Counted from the stretch's first letter, positions 27,804 through 37,864 are shown. The stretch: DNA of 64,000 nucleotides from Vibrio agarivorans (GCF_030409635.1 NZ_JAUFQF010000004.1:2886241-2950240), one strand, 5' to 3'. Program-made: numbers and translations. The notes: generated by a model from the sequence alone, not told the origin.

Positions 27804-29582
27804 ATGAATTCTAAAGCTGCCATACCTCCTTCAACGCTTAGCCTCTCTTATGGTGGGTATTCTGATCGTGGTCGACGCGACGAAAATCAAGATGCTTTCG
27901 CAGTCAATGTACCCGAGCATCATCATGAAATAACCCACAAAGGCATTGTGGCCTGTATTGCCGATGGTGTCAGCTGTAGTGACAGCAGCCAACTCGCCAG
28001 CCACACTGCTGTGATGCAGTTTATCTCTGACTATTACGCTACGCCTTACAGTTGGAGCATCAAGCAGTCTGCCAATAAGATCCTCTCAAGCCTCAACAAC
28101 TGGCTCTTCGAACAAGGTACGTTACATAAGCTCAGCCATAATAGCCTTGTCACCACTTTTACGGGGATTATCCTTAAATCCAATACCGCTCACCTCTTTC
28201 ATGTCGGTGATTCTCGAATCTATCTATTGCGCAAAGGACAACTACGCCAATTGACCCGCGATCATCAACGGATTAACTTTGGCAAAGCGGCCTATTTGAC
28301 TCGTGCTTTAGGTATGGACAGCGCTTTAGAGATTGACTATCAAGCTGTCGCATTGAAACAAGGCGATCGCTTGTTTCTGAGTACTGATGGGGTGCATGAT
28401 TTCATTTCTGAGTCTGCACTGGTTGAACACCTCAACACTGACCTTTATAGCGACAATATCAACCAAGGGCTGGAACGTCTTTGTCACCAAATCTGCTCTC
28501 AAGCTCTGACCAATGATAGCAAAGACAATACCAGCTGCTTAATCATCGACGTAGAACACCTCCCAGAGCACTCTATAACGGAGTATCAATATGATCTTCT
28601 GTCGCGCAAAATCCCACCTGCGCTAGCCGAGGGCCATGTACTAGAAGGGTATCGTGTCGATAAGGTGCTTCATGCCGGCAGCCGAAGTCATGTCTATCAA
28701 GTGACAGAACTCAATAGCGGGCGGCGATTTGTTCTTAAAGCACCATCGCAGCATGATCAAGATAACCTCGACGTATTAAAGCTGTTTGCCAACGAGTATT
28801 GGGTCTCGACGCAGCTCAACAGTCATCGCATCATGCAGATGTACCCAAGCAAGCCAAACAGTCAGTTTCTATATCAACTGTGCGAACATATAGAGGGTAT
28901 CACGCTGCGCCAATGGATGTATGACCACCCTACCCCGCCCCTGCAGCAAGTACGCGATATTGTCGATGAGATAATTAAAGCCTTACGCACTTTTCAACGA
29001 GCCTCTATGGTCCACCGAGACCTCAAGCCTGAGAACATTATGCTGACCTCTTGTGGTCAGGTTAAGATTATCGATTTTGGCGCAGTGCATGTCTCGAGCT
29101 TGAACGAGCTTGCCCAAACCAATGACTCTGGGAAAAGACACGAGCAGATACCATTGGGTGCGATCAACTATATTGCTCCAGAATACCTTGATACTGGAGA
29201 GGCGAGTATTTTATCGGATCTGTTTTCCGTTGCGGTCATTGGCTATGAATTGCTGACAGGACATTTACCCTATAAGCCTACCACCAGCCAAAACCTTCAA
29301 ACAGCGCGTCACAAGCAATGGTGTTACCGTTCAATAAGCCAGTATCGCTATGACATACCCACTTGGATTGACCTGGCACTGAAAAAAGCCACACACCCCA
29401 AACCAAACCAACGCTATCAGGTTTTATCTGAGTTCGTTCTTGACCTCTATACACCTAATCAAACTCTGCAAAAGGAGCTTAATGACCGCCCCCTATTACA
29501 ACGTAACCCGATTACTTTTTGGAAACTCACTACCTTGATAGCGACAGCGATTGCGCTAATTGAATTCATTATGCTGCTATAA
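27804..29582 (+). CDS. Bifunctional PP2C-type phosphatase / Ser-Thr protein kinase
   Basis: A single protein of 592 residues with both signalling activities. The N-terminal PP2C domain has GRRDENQDAF (about 23-32), ADGVS (53-57), HVGDSRIYLLR (133-143), LSTDGVHDF (192-200) and KDNTSC (240-245), so the metal-binding aspartates are present. The kinase domain starts near 280: GSRSHVYQV loop, VLKAPS lysine near 312, MVHRDLKPENIM (402-413), KIIDFGAV (421-428) and IAPEYL. A final hydrophobic segment (about 570-590) likely anchors it in the inner membrane. The frame opens at GTG 27759 inside the preceding hairpin, but the ATG at 27804 behind AGGACG is better. It follows the nitrate transporter gene; a kinase of this type also sits by nirBD in Pseudomonas. 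The target is unknown. Confidence 0.9.
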   Translation: MNSKAAIPPSTLSLSYGGYSDRGRRDENQDAFAVNVPEHHHEITHKGIVACIADGVSCSDSSQLASHTAVMQFISDYYATPYSWSIKQSANKILSSLNNWLFEQGTLHKLSHNSLVTTFTGIILKSNTAHLFHVGDSRIYLLRKGQLRQLTRDHQRINFGKAAYLTRALGMDSALEIDYQAVALKQGDRLFLSTDGVHDFISESALVEHLNTDLYSDNINQGLERLCHQICSQALTNDSKDNTSCLIIDVEHLPEHSITEYQYDLLSRKIPPALAEGHVLEGYRVDKVLHAGSRSHVYQVTELNSGRRFVLKAPSQHDQDNLDVLKLFANEYWVSTQLNSHRIMQMYPSKPNSQFLYQLCEHIEGITLRQWMYDHPTPPLQQVRDIVDEIIKALRTFQRASMVHRDLKPENIMLTSCGQVKIIDFGAVHVSSLNELAQTNDSGKRHEQIPLGAINYIAPEYLDTGEASILSDLFSVAVIGYELLTGHLPYKPTTSQNLQTARHKQWCYRSISQYRYDIPTWIDLALKKATHPKPNQRYQVLSEFVLDLYTPNQTLQKELNDRPLLQRNPITFWKLTTLIATAIALIEFIMLL

Positions 29583-29652
29583 CTGTCTGTTTCCATTTAA
29601 CTTCATTTTGGTTTAGCATGCCTGCGTGAAAGCAAACTCTGGAGCAATCAAC

Positions 29653-30090
29653 GTGGCAAAACGTACCCCTGTTGTCGAAATGACCTCATATGGCATCTAC
29701 TCTCATTGGGATGCCGCCTCTAAAGACCTGCCTAAGATCAAAGACTTCACAACCACGGTAACGGCTGATGAAGGCGTCGAGTTTGGCTTTATCGTCAACA
29801 TCAAGAAAGCAAAAGGTGAGCTACTCAACTTCTGTATTTATCACCCGGGGATCTTGAACAAAAAGGGACAGGTTCTCGACCCTTTCGATGGAGACATCTA
29901 CGTTCGCAGCAACGACTGGGATTTCTATCTAGGTGATACGATTCAGTTGCTTCACCCCGTTGATGGCCTAGAAAGCAACCTAGGCGAGTGGCGAATGGTG
30001 CTCGAGATGAAGGGGAAAATCATTGCAGAAAAAATCTTTAAAGTCACAGGCCGTGACGAAGGCCAATTTTGGAAAGCACGCGGCTATTAG
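29653..30090 (+). CDS. DUF3859 domain-containing protein
   Basis: Soluble protein of about 145 residues with the DUF3859 pattern: VEMTSYGIYSHW at the start, VEFGFIVNIKKAKGELLNF, a DPFDGDIYVRSNDWDFYLGD centre and GEWRMVLEMKGKIIAEKIFKV near the end. There is no signal peptide or membrane segment. A GTG at 29626 opens the frame, but the GTG at 29653 has GGAG nine bases upstream and starts just before the domain. The function is unknown. It follows the kinase gene by 70 bp and may be transcribed with it. Confidence 0.75.
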   Translation: MAKRTPVVEMTSYGIYSHWDAASKDLPKIKDFTTTVTADEGVEFGFIVNIKKAKGELLNFCIYHPGILNKKGQVLDPFDGDIYVRSNDWDFYLGDTIQLLHPVDGLESNLGEWRMVLEMKGKIIAEKIFKVTGRDEGQFWKARGY

Positions 30091-30319
30091 TTGTATCTAA
30101 AATAATCGAATCTAAAAAACCAATACGACCTCTGTTACTACGCTCAACCATTGCCGCTTCAACGACTAACGCCAGAATATTGTGAAAACTATCAGTTCAA
30201 AATAGCCATTCTGCAACTTAATCGTCGTTTCAATTAATTTCATACTCATTCATACGGTAAATATGTCAAGATAATGGAACTTCTTGTCATTCACCGTGTT
30301 TTCAAAAGGATTTGAGTGT

Positions 30320-31231
30320 ATGGGTATAGACAACTACGAAGAGCATGAAGCATTGATCTCCGCTCTACCTGATCTGGTGTTTGTATTAACGGAATCAGGT
30401 CGATATGCGGCTGTGTTCGGTGGAGGAAGCCAAGAGCTCTATCATCAAGACCACGGTTTGGTCGGACGCTCAATTTTTGAAGTTCTGCCATTGGAAAAAG
30501 CACAATGGTTTCATGACCGTATTCATCAAACCCTCGATGCGAACAAACTGATGGTTTTTGACTATTCCTTAGCAGGTAATGATGTTAATACGATCACCGA
30601 ACTCTCAGGGCCCGAGGGTACTTTAAGGTTTGAGGGCCGTGTAAACCCCTTACCCGGTTTTCGCTATGACGAACGTGCGGTGATTTGGGTCGCTCGCAAT
30701 ATTACCGAACGATATGAGTTACAAAAGCGACTCACCTATCAATCTGAGGTCGATGCCCTATCCCACACTTTCAACCGACGAAAGCTGTTTGCTCAACTTG
30801 AACACGCCTTTTATTCCTTCCAGCGCTATCAAGAAAACTACAGTTTTCTGCTTCTCGACATTGATGATTTTAAGCTGATTAATGACACTTACGGCCACCA
30901 ATGTGGTGATAAAGCGATTCAAAATCTTGCTGACTGCTGCCGTAGCCAATTGAGACGCTCAGACACATTAGGAAGACTGGGTGGTGATGAGTTTGCCATT
31001 ATCCATAAGATGACATCTAACCACTCGGTTGAACATCTCGCCAAGCGCATGAAAGACAGCATCTCTCAACTGACGATCGACCCGGAATGCTGTGATATGA
31101 AATTGTCTATCAGCATTGGCATCAGTCAATTTAACACTCATGACTATACCATTGATCAAATCTATAAACGTGCCGATGTTGCCCTTTACGTATCAAAACA
31201 AAAAGGAAAAAACTGCATCTCAACCAATTAA
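30320..31231 (+). CDS. PAS-GGDEF diguanylate cyclase
   Basis: Predicted cytosolic c-di-GMP synthase of about 303 residues. A PAS sensor region covers roughly 10-130 (ALISALPDLVFVLTESGRYAAVF...ARNITERYELQ) and leads through a short helix to the GGDEF domain (about 135-300). The active-site motif GGDEF is intact at 221-225, and the inhibitory I-site RRSD lies five residues before it, so feedback inhibition by c-di-GMP is expected. There is no EAL domain and no membrane segment. The frame opens at 30284, but the ATG at 30320 has AAAAGGA upstream. It stands alone between DUF3859 and the peptide transporter. Confidence 0.9.
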   Translation: MGIDNYEEHEALISALPDLVFVLTESGRYAAVFGGGSQELYHQDHGLVGRSIFEVLPLEKAQWFHDRIHQTLDANKLMVFDYSLAGNDVNTITELSGPEGTLRFEGRVNPLPGFRYDERAVIWVARNITERYELQKRLTYQSEVDALSHTFNRRKLFAQLEHAFYSFQRYQENYSFLLLDIDDFKLINDTYGHQCGDKAIQNLADCCRSQLRRSDTLGRLGGDEFAIIHKMTSNHSVEHLAKRMKDSISQLTIDPECCDMKLSISIGISQFNTHDYTIDQIYKRADVALYVSKQKGKNCISTN

Positions 31232-31397
31232 ACTTTATTAACCAAAACCTCAACAACCGATCAAATTAGCAAACATACTTTCCGGCACGCATCATTTACG
31301 TGCTACTGTGCGAAAATCACGAGCAACACAATTTTTTGCTCAAGTGTTAATTTAGGGACGAATTATCCACGAGAAGCTATAAGAGAAGTACAAAGCT

Positions 31398-32870
31398 ATG
31401 TGGAATAAACTCAATAAATCTATGATGTTCTGCCAAATGATGTTTGGCTTATCGTTCTACGGTGTGATGGTTATCCTCACCCGTTTCTTCCTTGAAGAAC
31501 TCAACTACAGTGAAGCTGATACCATGATGGTGGTGGGCGCTTTCTCTGCAATTGGTCCTCTTTTCGCGATTGCCGGTGGTTTCATTGCCGATAAATTCTT
31601 GGGCGCCTACCGCTCTCTCACCATTTCATACCTCGGCTTCACCTCTGGTTATGTCTTGCTTTTTGCTGGTGCATCGGCACTGAATGTTCCAATGGCTTTG
31701 TGTGGTATTGCACTTGCGAGCTACTCTCGCGGTTTAATGTCTCCGTCTTACCCGAGCTTGTATAAGCGTACGTTCAAGACCCATGAAGATTTTGAAAACG
31801 GTTATCCAGTAAACTACTCAGTCAACAACATCGGCGCATTTTTGGGTCAATACCTTTTCCCAATGTTAGTGCTTGTTCTGGGCTTTAATGGCAGCTTTAT
31901 GTTGTCTGGTGTGATGGCAGGTGCCGCTCTACTGACGCTTATTTTGTCAGCAAAAGGTCTACGCTCCGTTGCGGCCGATATCGACCAAGCTCCGGTTAGC
32001 ATGAAAAACTGGATCGCTTTCTCAGTGCTTTCTGTCGCGATGATTGGTCTGGTATTCTTCATGTTCTCAAACATGGATGTCGGTCAAAACATCGTTTACG
32101 CTATTGGCGCTGCAGCCATCTTGTACTTCATTAGCCTGATGTTCAAAGTTGACCACGCACAGAAGCTCAAAATGGGCACGATCCTAATTATGACCTTCCT
32201 AACGACTTGTTTCTTCGTTTACTACGGTCAGATGATGACATCAATGAACATGGTGGCGATCAACACAATGCGTGGCGATCTATTTGGCTTCATTCCTGTC
32301 GCTCCGGAAGCGGCAATGGCGATGAACCCATTATGGTGTATGGTAGCAGGTCCGTTAATTGCTGTGCTGTTCTCATCACTAGAGAAACGTAACATTAACT
32401 TCTCAACCGCCACTAAAGTTGGCTTCGCGTTTGTTCTTACAGCAATTGCTTTTGGTATTCTGACCATGGCAGTAAGCACCGTTGGCGCTGATGTGGTTAT
32501 TCGCCCTGAAATCTTCCTTGCGATTCACTTCTTCCAAGCATTTGCTGAGGTTGTTGTAGGTTCAATGGTGGTTGCCTTTATCCTTTCTGTCGCACCAAAG
32601 CACATTGAAAACTTCTCAGTAAGTTTGTTCTCTGTCGCCATTGCGCTAAGTGGCATTGTGGGTGCTGTTTTCTCTACCTCTATCGCGTTAGAGAAAGGCC
32701 AAGAGATCACGCAAGAGATTGTGCAAACGGTTTACGGTGAGTACTTCCAGCTGCTTACTGTACTTGCTGTCGTTATGGTGGGTGTTGCGCTTGGCTCTTC
32801 TTGGGTTATCAAGAAAATGCTTACCGCCGCTAAGCAACAAGAAGCCGCTGCGGAAATCGCTAAGGCTTAA
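31398..32870 (+). CDS. POT-family (proton-dependent oligopeptide) MFS transporter
   Basis: Inner-membrane protein of 490 residues with about 12-14 helices. It resembles the POT/PTR2 group: FGLSFYGVMVILTRFFLEELNYSEADT at the N-terminus, the GGFIADKFLGAYRSLTISYLGF loop, and the NNIGAFLGQYLFPML region. The canonical ExxERFxYY motif of helix 1 is not well kept (GLSFYGVMV), so the substrate need not be di- or tripeptides. A good RBS (AGAGAAG) precedes the ATG and a strong terminator closes the unit, so it is monocistronic. Confidence 0.8.
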   Translation: MWNKLNKSMMFCQMMFGLSFYGVMVILTRFFLEELNYSEADTMMVVGAFSAIGPLFAIAGGFIADKFLGAYRSLTISYLGFTSGYVLLFAGASALNVPMALCGIALASYSRGLMSPSYPSLYKRTFKTHEDFENGYPVNYSVNNIGAFLGQYLFPMLVLVLGFNGSFMLSGVMAGAALLTLILSAKGLRSVAADIDQAPVSMKNWIAFSVLSVAMIGLVFFMFSNMDVGQNIVYAIGAAAILYFISLMFKVDHAQKLKMGTILIMTFLTTCFFVYYGQMMTSMNMVAINTMRGDLFGFIPVAPEAAMAMNPLWCMVAGPLIAVLFSSLEKRNINFSTATKVGFAFVLTAIAFGILTMAVSTVGADVVIRPEIFLAIHFFQAFAEVVVGSMVVAFILSVAPKHIENFSVSLFSVAIALSGIVGAVFSTSIALEKGQEITQEIVQTVYGEYFQLLTVLAVVMVGVALGSSWVIKKMLTAAKQQEAAAEIAKA

Positions 32871-32913
32871 CTAACGTCACTTAACAAGTGATAGTCAATT
32901 GACTATGAATTAT

Positions 32914-32946
32914 GCAAAAGGCTTCCAGATTGGAAGCCTTTTTTGA
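32914..32946 (+). terminator. Terminator after POT transporter
   Basis: Stem AAAAGGCTTCC / GGAAGCCTTTT with a five-base loop and a T run. Confidence 0.9.
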
Positions 32947-33074
32947 TACTAAGTGCTAGGCATTTTTAGGCTTTATTTTACATTCGCTACCTATCTAACA
33001 GTTTTGCTAATCCAAGGTTGCTCAAAGGCTTAATCAGGCATAGCTTGAACAAAAAAGAGCTAAAGGATAGAACC

Positions 33075-33308
33075 ATGAAATACACTCCAGAACACTTAGC
33101 TGAGCTAAACCTACTTCTGCAATTTGACCTGAGCAGTTCTGCAACAGGCATTAAAGTTCACTCAGAGGCAACAGACGAGATGCAGCAAGCCGTTTCGCGT
33201 TTATACGATAAGAAACTTTGTACTCAGCCAGACGGTGGCTATCTTACTGATGAAGGAATTGAGGTTGCCGAGCATGCTGACCGTATCTTGCGTGTGCTAA
33301 GCGCTTAG
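33075..33308 (+). CDS. TIGR02647 family small protein
   Basis: Cytosolic protein of 77 residues beginning MKYTPEHLAELNLLLQFDLSS, the pattern of the TIGR02647 family of gamma-proteobacteria. The C-terminal half (LYDKKLCTQPDGGYLTDEGIEVAEHADRIL) looks like a winged-helix wing/helix pair, which would fit DNA binding, but no function is known. The ATG at 33075 has AAAGGATAG upstream; the longer frame from 33018 lacks a ribosome binding site. It is monocistronic and followed by a terminator at 33332. Confidence 0.8.
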   Translation: MKYTPEHLAELNLLLQFDLSSSATGIKVHSEATDEMQQAVSRLYDKKLCTQPDGGYLTDEGIEVAEHADRILRVLSA

Positions 33309-33331
33309 TCACTCCCACTTGGCATATACAT

Positions 33332-33360
33332 CAGGGCAGCCATCATTGGCTGCCCTTTTA
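33332..33360 (+). terminator. Terminator after TIGR02647 gene
   Basis: Perfect stem AGGGCAGCCA / TGGCTGCCCT with a four-base loop, then TTTTA. It lies between the convergent TIGR02647 gene and metE. Confidence 0.8.
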
Positions 33361-33404
33361 CCACCTATTAAAAAGGGGGCTGGCACAATGGATGAGTCGT
33401 CTAG

Positions 33405-35687
33405 TTAGATCCCCTCATACTCTTTGCGCAGCTCTTTCGCTGCCGCCACCATGTTGGCGAGCGATTTTTCTGTTTCATCCCATCCGCGTGTTTTCAGACC
33501 ACAATCAGGGTTCACCCACAACCGTTCGACTGGCACCTTCTCTGCTGCGGATTGAATCAAGTTCTTAATCCAATCCTTAGTTGGTACATTGGGTGAATGT
33601 ATATCATAAACGCCTGGGCCAATTTCATTTGGGTATTCAAACTCTTCAAAGGCTTTCAGTAGTTCCATATTGGAACGACTGGTTTCGATCGTGATCACAT
33701 CTGCATCCAATGCCGCAACAGAATCAATGATCTCGTTGAACTCGCTGTAACACATGTGGGTGTGAATCTGAGTTTGTGGCAGCGCGCTCGATGCTGAAAG
33801 CTTAAAGGCATTGACCGCCCAATCGAGATACTGTTGTTGCTCACTTTTTTTCAATGGAAGCCCCTCACGAATCGCCGGCTCATCAATTTGAATGATATTG
33901 ATACCTGCTTGCTGTAAGTCACTTACCTCGTCACGCAGCGCCAACGATAACTGCTGTGCAATTTCGTGACGAGAGATATCCTCTCGAGGGAAGGTCCAAC
34001 ATAAAATGGTCACCGGCCCTGTCAGCATCCCTTTCATCTGCTTAGAGGTTAGAGACTGTGCAAACTGTGTCCACTCAACCGTCATTGGCTGCTCACGCTC
34101 GATGTCTGCAACAACAATCGCTGGCTTCACGCAACGTGAACCATAGCTTTGTACCCAGCCAAATTGCGTGGTTTGAAAGCCTGACAGCAATTCAGCAAAA
34201 TATTCGACCATATCATTTCGCTCTGCTTCACCGTGAACCAGTACATCGAGGTCCAACGCCTCTTGGCGACGCACCGCGTCTTCGATATGACCTTTAAGCG
34301 CTTGCGTGTAGTCGCTCTCGTTCAACTTGCCTTGGCGATAAGCACTGCGCTGCAATCGAATATCTGCTGTTTGAGGGAATGACCCAATGGTCGTCGTAGG
34401 CAGCTTAGGTAGTTGCAAGTGTGTTGCTTGCGCCGCAATACGCTTAGTAAAGGGCAGTGAACGATCTGACGATCCTGCCACTAACGACTGCACCTGCTTT
34501 TGAATATGAGATTTATGGATAAACTGTGATAAGGCGCGCTGCTTTAATGGCTCGCTGTAAGCATGACACTCTGTTATTGCCTTATCATCGCCTGATAACG
34601 CTCGACCTAACAGGCTAACTTCATGCACTTTCTGCTTAGCGAAAGCAAACCAGCTTTTCGTTTCAACGGAGAGCTCAGTTTCCAACTCTAGGTCCACAGG
34701 GCTGTGCAAAAGGGAACATGAACTTGCGACCCACAATCTTTTGCCTAGCTGGTTTTTCAGTGGTTGTAATGTTTCCAACCAATGTGCAAGATCGGCCCGC
34801 CATACGTTGCGACCATTAACCGCCCCTACAGATAGCACCCACTGGGCAGGTAGTTTATTCACTACTTCACTCAAAGATTCAGGCTTGTGAGTAACATCGA
34901 TATGTAAACCGTCCACATCCAGTTCGACAATCTGATCTAAATGATGATTCACTGAATCAAAATAGGTCGTTAGTAGCACTTTTGTTTTCGAGCGCAGCAT
35001 TTGATAGGCCAACTTAAACGCTCCGATCCAAGCGTTGTCGAGCTCTAGTGCGAGAATAGGCTCATCCACTTGCACCCACTCAACCCCAAGTGCCTCCAGC
35101 TTCGTGATGATCTGCTGATACGCCGTGATGAGTCTCGGTAACAGGGATAAACGCTCAAAACCCTCTTCAACTTCTTTACCCAAGTAGAGATAGCTTAGCG
35201 GCCCCAACAACACAGGTTTAACGTTATGCCCAGCATCCAGTGCTTGTTTAGTCTCTTCAAAAAGCTGCGTCCACTGTACAGAAAATTGGGTATCCGCATT
35301 AAACTCTGGTACGAGATAGTGATAGTTAGTATTAAACCACTTGGTCATGTCTGAGGCCGCCTGACCACAACCACAATCGTTTTGCGACTGGCCACGCCCA
35401 ACACGGAAAAGCGTATCGAGTGTGATGCGATCTTGTTGATGGCGCTTTGGAACATTGCCAAGCAGTAAGCTAGTCCCTAAAACATGGTCATACCAGGCAA
35501 AATCACCGGAAGTCACATAGGTTAGCTCCGCATCAGCCTGTGTTTGCCAGTTGATCGCTCGAATTGTCGAACCTTCATCTTTCAAGGCGTCTTGCGTTAT
35601 CTCCCCGCGCCAATATTTCTCTAAAGCAAATTTCAGTTGTCTTTTTTCACCAACACGTGGGAAACCAAGAATATGAGTGGTTGTCAT
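33405..35687 (-). CDS. metE: Cobalamin-independent methionine synthase
   Basis: Transfers the methyl group of 5-methyltetrahydropteroyltriglutamate to homocysteine, the last step of methionine synthesis without B12. The 760-residue protein starts [20 protein letters not shown] and shows the catalytic-domain zinc ligands: HTHMCYSEF (His and Cys), a Glu near the end of the barrel, and [11 protein letters not shown] with the last Cys. [10 protein letters not shown] marks the start of the C-terminal barrel near residue 430. The frame reaches 35717, but the ATG at 35687 follows AAGGAAAG. It is divergent from metR. Confidence 0.97.
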   Translation of the reverse strand: MTTTHILGFPRVGEKRQLKFALEKYWRGEITQDALKDEGSTIRAINWQTQADAELTYVTSGDFAWYDHVLGTSLLLGNVPKRHQQDRITLDTLFRVGRGQSQNDCGCGQAASDMTKWFNTNYHYLVPEFNADTQFSVQWTQLFEETKQALDAGHNVKPVLLGPLSYLYLGKEVEEGFERLSLLPRLITAYQQIITKLEALGVEWVQVDEPILALELDNAWIGAFKLAYQMLRSKTKVLLTTYFDSVNHHLDQIVELDVDGLHIDVTHKPESLSEVVNKLPAQWVLSVGAVNGRNVWRADLAHWLETLQPLKNQLGKRLWVASSCSLLHSPVDLELETELSVETKSWFAFAKQKVHEVSLLGRALSGDDKAITECHAYSEPLKQRALSQFIHKSHIQKQVQSLVAGSSDRSLPFTKRIAAQATHLQLPKLPTTTIGSFPQTADIRLQRSAYRQGKLNESDYTQALKGHIEDAVRRQEALDLDVLVHGEAERNDMVEYFAELLSGFQTTQFGWVQSYGSRCVKPAIVVADIEREQPMTVEWTQFAQSLTSKQMKGMLTGPVTILCWTFPREDISRHEIAQQLSLALRDEVSDLQQAGINIIQIDEPAIREGLPLKKSEQQQYLDWAVNAFKLSASSALPQTQIHTHMCYSEFNEIIDSVAALDADVITIETSRSNMELLKAFEEFEYPNEIGPGVYDIHSPNVPTKDWIKNLIQSAAEKVPVERLWVNPDCGLKTRGWDETEKSLANMVAAAKELRKEYEGI

Positions 35688-35794
35688 AAGTTCTTTCCTT
35701 GAGATTATTACGCCCAACCAACTTAGGCGTCTGGATGGCTAAAGTATTTATCAATGCCAACCCAGAGCCAAGCGACAAAGTTTCAGCTTAAACA

Positions 35795-35824
35795 TGAAGA
35801 AATTTCATAAATGAAATTCTTTCA
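35795..35824. promoter_or_regulatory. Two tandem MetR boxes
   Basis: TGAAGAAATTTCA (35795-35807) and TGAAATTCTTTCA (35812-35824) both fit the MetR consensus TGAA-N5-TTCA perfectly. They are 17 bp apart start to start. They lie 110-140 bp upstream of metE and about 100 bp upstream of metR, matching the double-site arrangement known from the enterobacterial metE-metR region. Confidence 0.85.
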
Positions 35825-35918
35825 TTAGTTCTATTTACAATGCTCAATAAAGTTCTTATGGTAAAAGTCGCTCTTGGACAGAGTCAGCAATCGCACATAT
35901 GGGATAAGGACAACCTAG

Positions 35919-36830
35919 ATGCTTGATTTAAAACACCTAAAAACACTTTCAGCACTTCGTGATACAGGGTCTCTGACTGCGACCGCAACCTCTTTGCACC
36001 TGACACAATCGGCACTGTCGCATCAAATCAAAGATCTTGAATCACGGTTAGGAAGTCAGCTATTTCTGCGGAAAACCCGCCCCGTGCGCTTTACTTCAGA
36101 GGGAGAGATCTTGCTAAGGCTTGCCGATGAAGTGCTGCCAAAAATTGCCAAGGCTGAAAATGACCTCGCGAGTTTGAAAGAGGATGTCAATGGACGCTTG
36201 CATATGGCGATTGAGTGCCACTCCTGCTTTCAGTGGTTAATGCCTGCACTCAAGGAGTACCAAGTCACTTGGCCAAGTGTCACCTTAGACTTCTCATCTG
36301 GATTTGGATTTGAACCACTCCCGGCATTGATTGGAGGCGAACTCGACTTAGTGGTGACCTCCGATGTCAATCCACGCTCAGAAGTCCACTATGAGCCGAT
36401 GTTTGATTTTGAAATGCGACTGATCACCGCTACCAACCACCCACTTGCAGAAGTAGACGTGATCCAACCTGATCACCTAATCAATGAAACGATGATCAGC
36501 TATCCAGTACAAAAGCAGCGTCTTGATGTGGTAAAACACTTTCTTAGCCCAGCCGGCATCGAACCTGCAAAATGGAAACAGGCAGACAATACGTTGATGC
36601 TGGTACAAATGGTATCGGCTGGATTAGGCGTTGCCGCTTTGCCCAATTGGGCCATCAGTGAATTTTCTCGACAAGGGTTGATCACAAGCAAGCCCCTAGG
36701 GGAAGGGTTGTGGCGACGTCTGTTTGCCGCAACGCGTGCATCAGATAAAGATAAGCGTTATTTGCAGGCATTCTTTTCTACCGCTCGCCAGCAATGCAAA
36801 AGCCACCTTGATGGGATCAAGATGGCTTAA
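35919..36830 (+). CDS. metR: LysR-family transcriptional regulator MetR
   Basis: Activator of metE and other methionine genes, responsive to homocysteine. The 303 residues begin MLDLKHLKTLSALRDTGSLT, with the helix-turn-helix across about 15-45 (LTATATSLHLTQSALSHQIKDLE) and the substrate-binding domain from about 90 on (HMAIECHSCFQWLMPAL, a MetR hallmark). Divergence from metE over two MetR boxes confirms the name. The last codons carry an internal inverted repeat (AGCCACCTTGAT / ATCAAGATGGCT) that may act as an inefficient terminator. Confidence 0.96.
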   Translation: MLDLKHLKTLSALRDTGSLTATATSLHLTQSALSHQIKDLESRLGSQLFLRKTRPVRFTSEGEILLRLADEVLPKIAKAENDLASLKEDVNGRLHMAIECHSCFQWLMPALKEYQVTWPSVTLDFSSGFGFEPLPALIGGELDLVVTSDVNPRSEVHYEPMFDFEMRLITATNHPLAEVDVIQPDHLINETMISYPVQKQRLDVVKHFLSPAGIEPAKWKQADNTLMLVQMVSAGLGVAALPNWAISEFSRQGLITSKPLGEGLWRRLFAATRASDKDKRYLQAFFSTARQQCKSHLDGIKMA

Positions 36831-36845
36831 TAAATTGATAAAGCG

Positions 36846-37046
36846 CTAGCGTGGGTAGGATTTAAACTGGTTAGTCAGTGGGTCGTATTGATACCCTAAA
36901 ACATCCAACTTACCCACTAAGCCTTCGACATCAATTTCGTAGGCTGTGGCTAACTCTTCAAAACTATCACATTCAAGTCGCAGCTTCTCATTGACGATGC
37001 CCAACAAAATCACACTATCGAAGTTTCTCACATTTGATAGGTCCAT
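36846..37046 (-). CDS. DUF4250 domain-containing protein
   Basis: Small cytosolic protein of 66 residues. MDLSNVRNFDSVILLGIVNEKLRLECDSFEEL and the following TAYEIDVEGLVGKLDVLGYQYD fit DUF4250. A strong ribosome binding site AAGGAG lies seven bases before the ATG. It is convergent with metR, with only 15 bp between the stops. The function is unknown. Confidence 0.8.
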   Translation of the reverse strand: MDLSNVRNFDSVILLGIVNEKLRLECDSFEELATAYEIDVEGLVGKLDVLGYQYDPLTNQFKSYPR

Positions 37047-37171
37047 ACGACGCTCCTTGCATTCACACCACTTATGTAAGCATAGAAGCTATTCAGGCAT
37101 TCGACAGAGTGATTACTCAAATATGATCATTTCTGTGCACCTAATCTCACCAGCCTTTCTCTAAATCTGAG

Positions 37172-37864
37172 TTATAGCGGGGCTGTCAGTGACGACAGGC
37201 TCAAAAATGCTTGGCTAGATCCCAGCAAAAGGATCAGTGCGAAGAAAATGACATACTTGTTCGGCTCGCTTGGACGAATCAAGTGCCAGCACCAAGCGAC
37301 GACACCGATGATCAGCATGACAACGACACTCACAATAGGCGTGAGCAATTGTGGATGAGCATCAATGTCCAGTGCATAGCTCAGCCACAACACACAAAGT
37401 GCAAACAGCATCGCAGCAATCACACCGCTAAACGGTAATAGACGATGAAATGCTTGTAGTCGTGTTCGTGCGACCACCAACAAGCCGTGTGCTAACGCGC
37501 CACCTAACAACACTAGCCAGGTGATCATACCCAATGTCATCGCTGCTTGAGGGGCTTGGAGCGATAACATCAAGGTAAATGTCGCCGCAAGGCCACCAGC
37601 CAGATACAGTAACCATATAGGCCCTTGCTCACGGGTCTTTTTCGTTTGCACTTGAGTGTAAAAATAGAAAATGGCGAATACCACCATAAAAGCTTCTACT
37701 CGCAAAGAGCACACCGCAAGCCACAAAATGGCTAGCACAGGCAAAACACGATGAATTCGGCCACGTTGACCAGGACAAATCTCACCTTTGACTAGAATTA
37801 GAGTAAGAACCAGTTGCGCACCTAACAGCATAGGCGGAAAGGTCATTAACAGCGTTGCGATCAT
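37172..37864 (-). CDS. Uncharacterised multi-pass membrane protein
   Basis: Protein of 230 residues with about seven to eight hydrophobic helices and short loops. The longest hydrophilic parts are near residues 28-40 (EICPGQRGRIHR), 70-80 (QVQTKKTREQG) and 198-206 (IRPSEPNK). I recognise no family. The start at 37864 has no clear ribosome binding site, so a slightly different start is possible. It sits alone between DUF4250 (same strand) and the divergent YgiQ gene. Coding is supported by frame length and consistent hydrophobic segments. Confidence 0.65.
   Translation of the reverse strand: MIATLLMTFPPMLLGAQLVLTLILVKGEICPGQRGRIHRVLPVLAILWLAVCSLRVEAFMVVFAIFYFYTQVQTKKTREQGPIWLLYLAGGLAATFTLMLSLQAPQAAMTLGMITWLVLLGGALAHGLLVVARTRLQAFHRLLPFSGVIAAMLFALCVLWLSYALDIDAHPQLLTPIVSVVVMLIIGVVAWCWHLIRPSEPNKYVIFFALILLLGSSQAFLSLSSLTAPL

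Noticed and set aside
31362..31372. DnaA-like box before the POT transporter gene
   Set aside because: TTATCCACG has one mismatch and is single; such matches are expected by chance.
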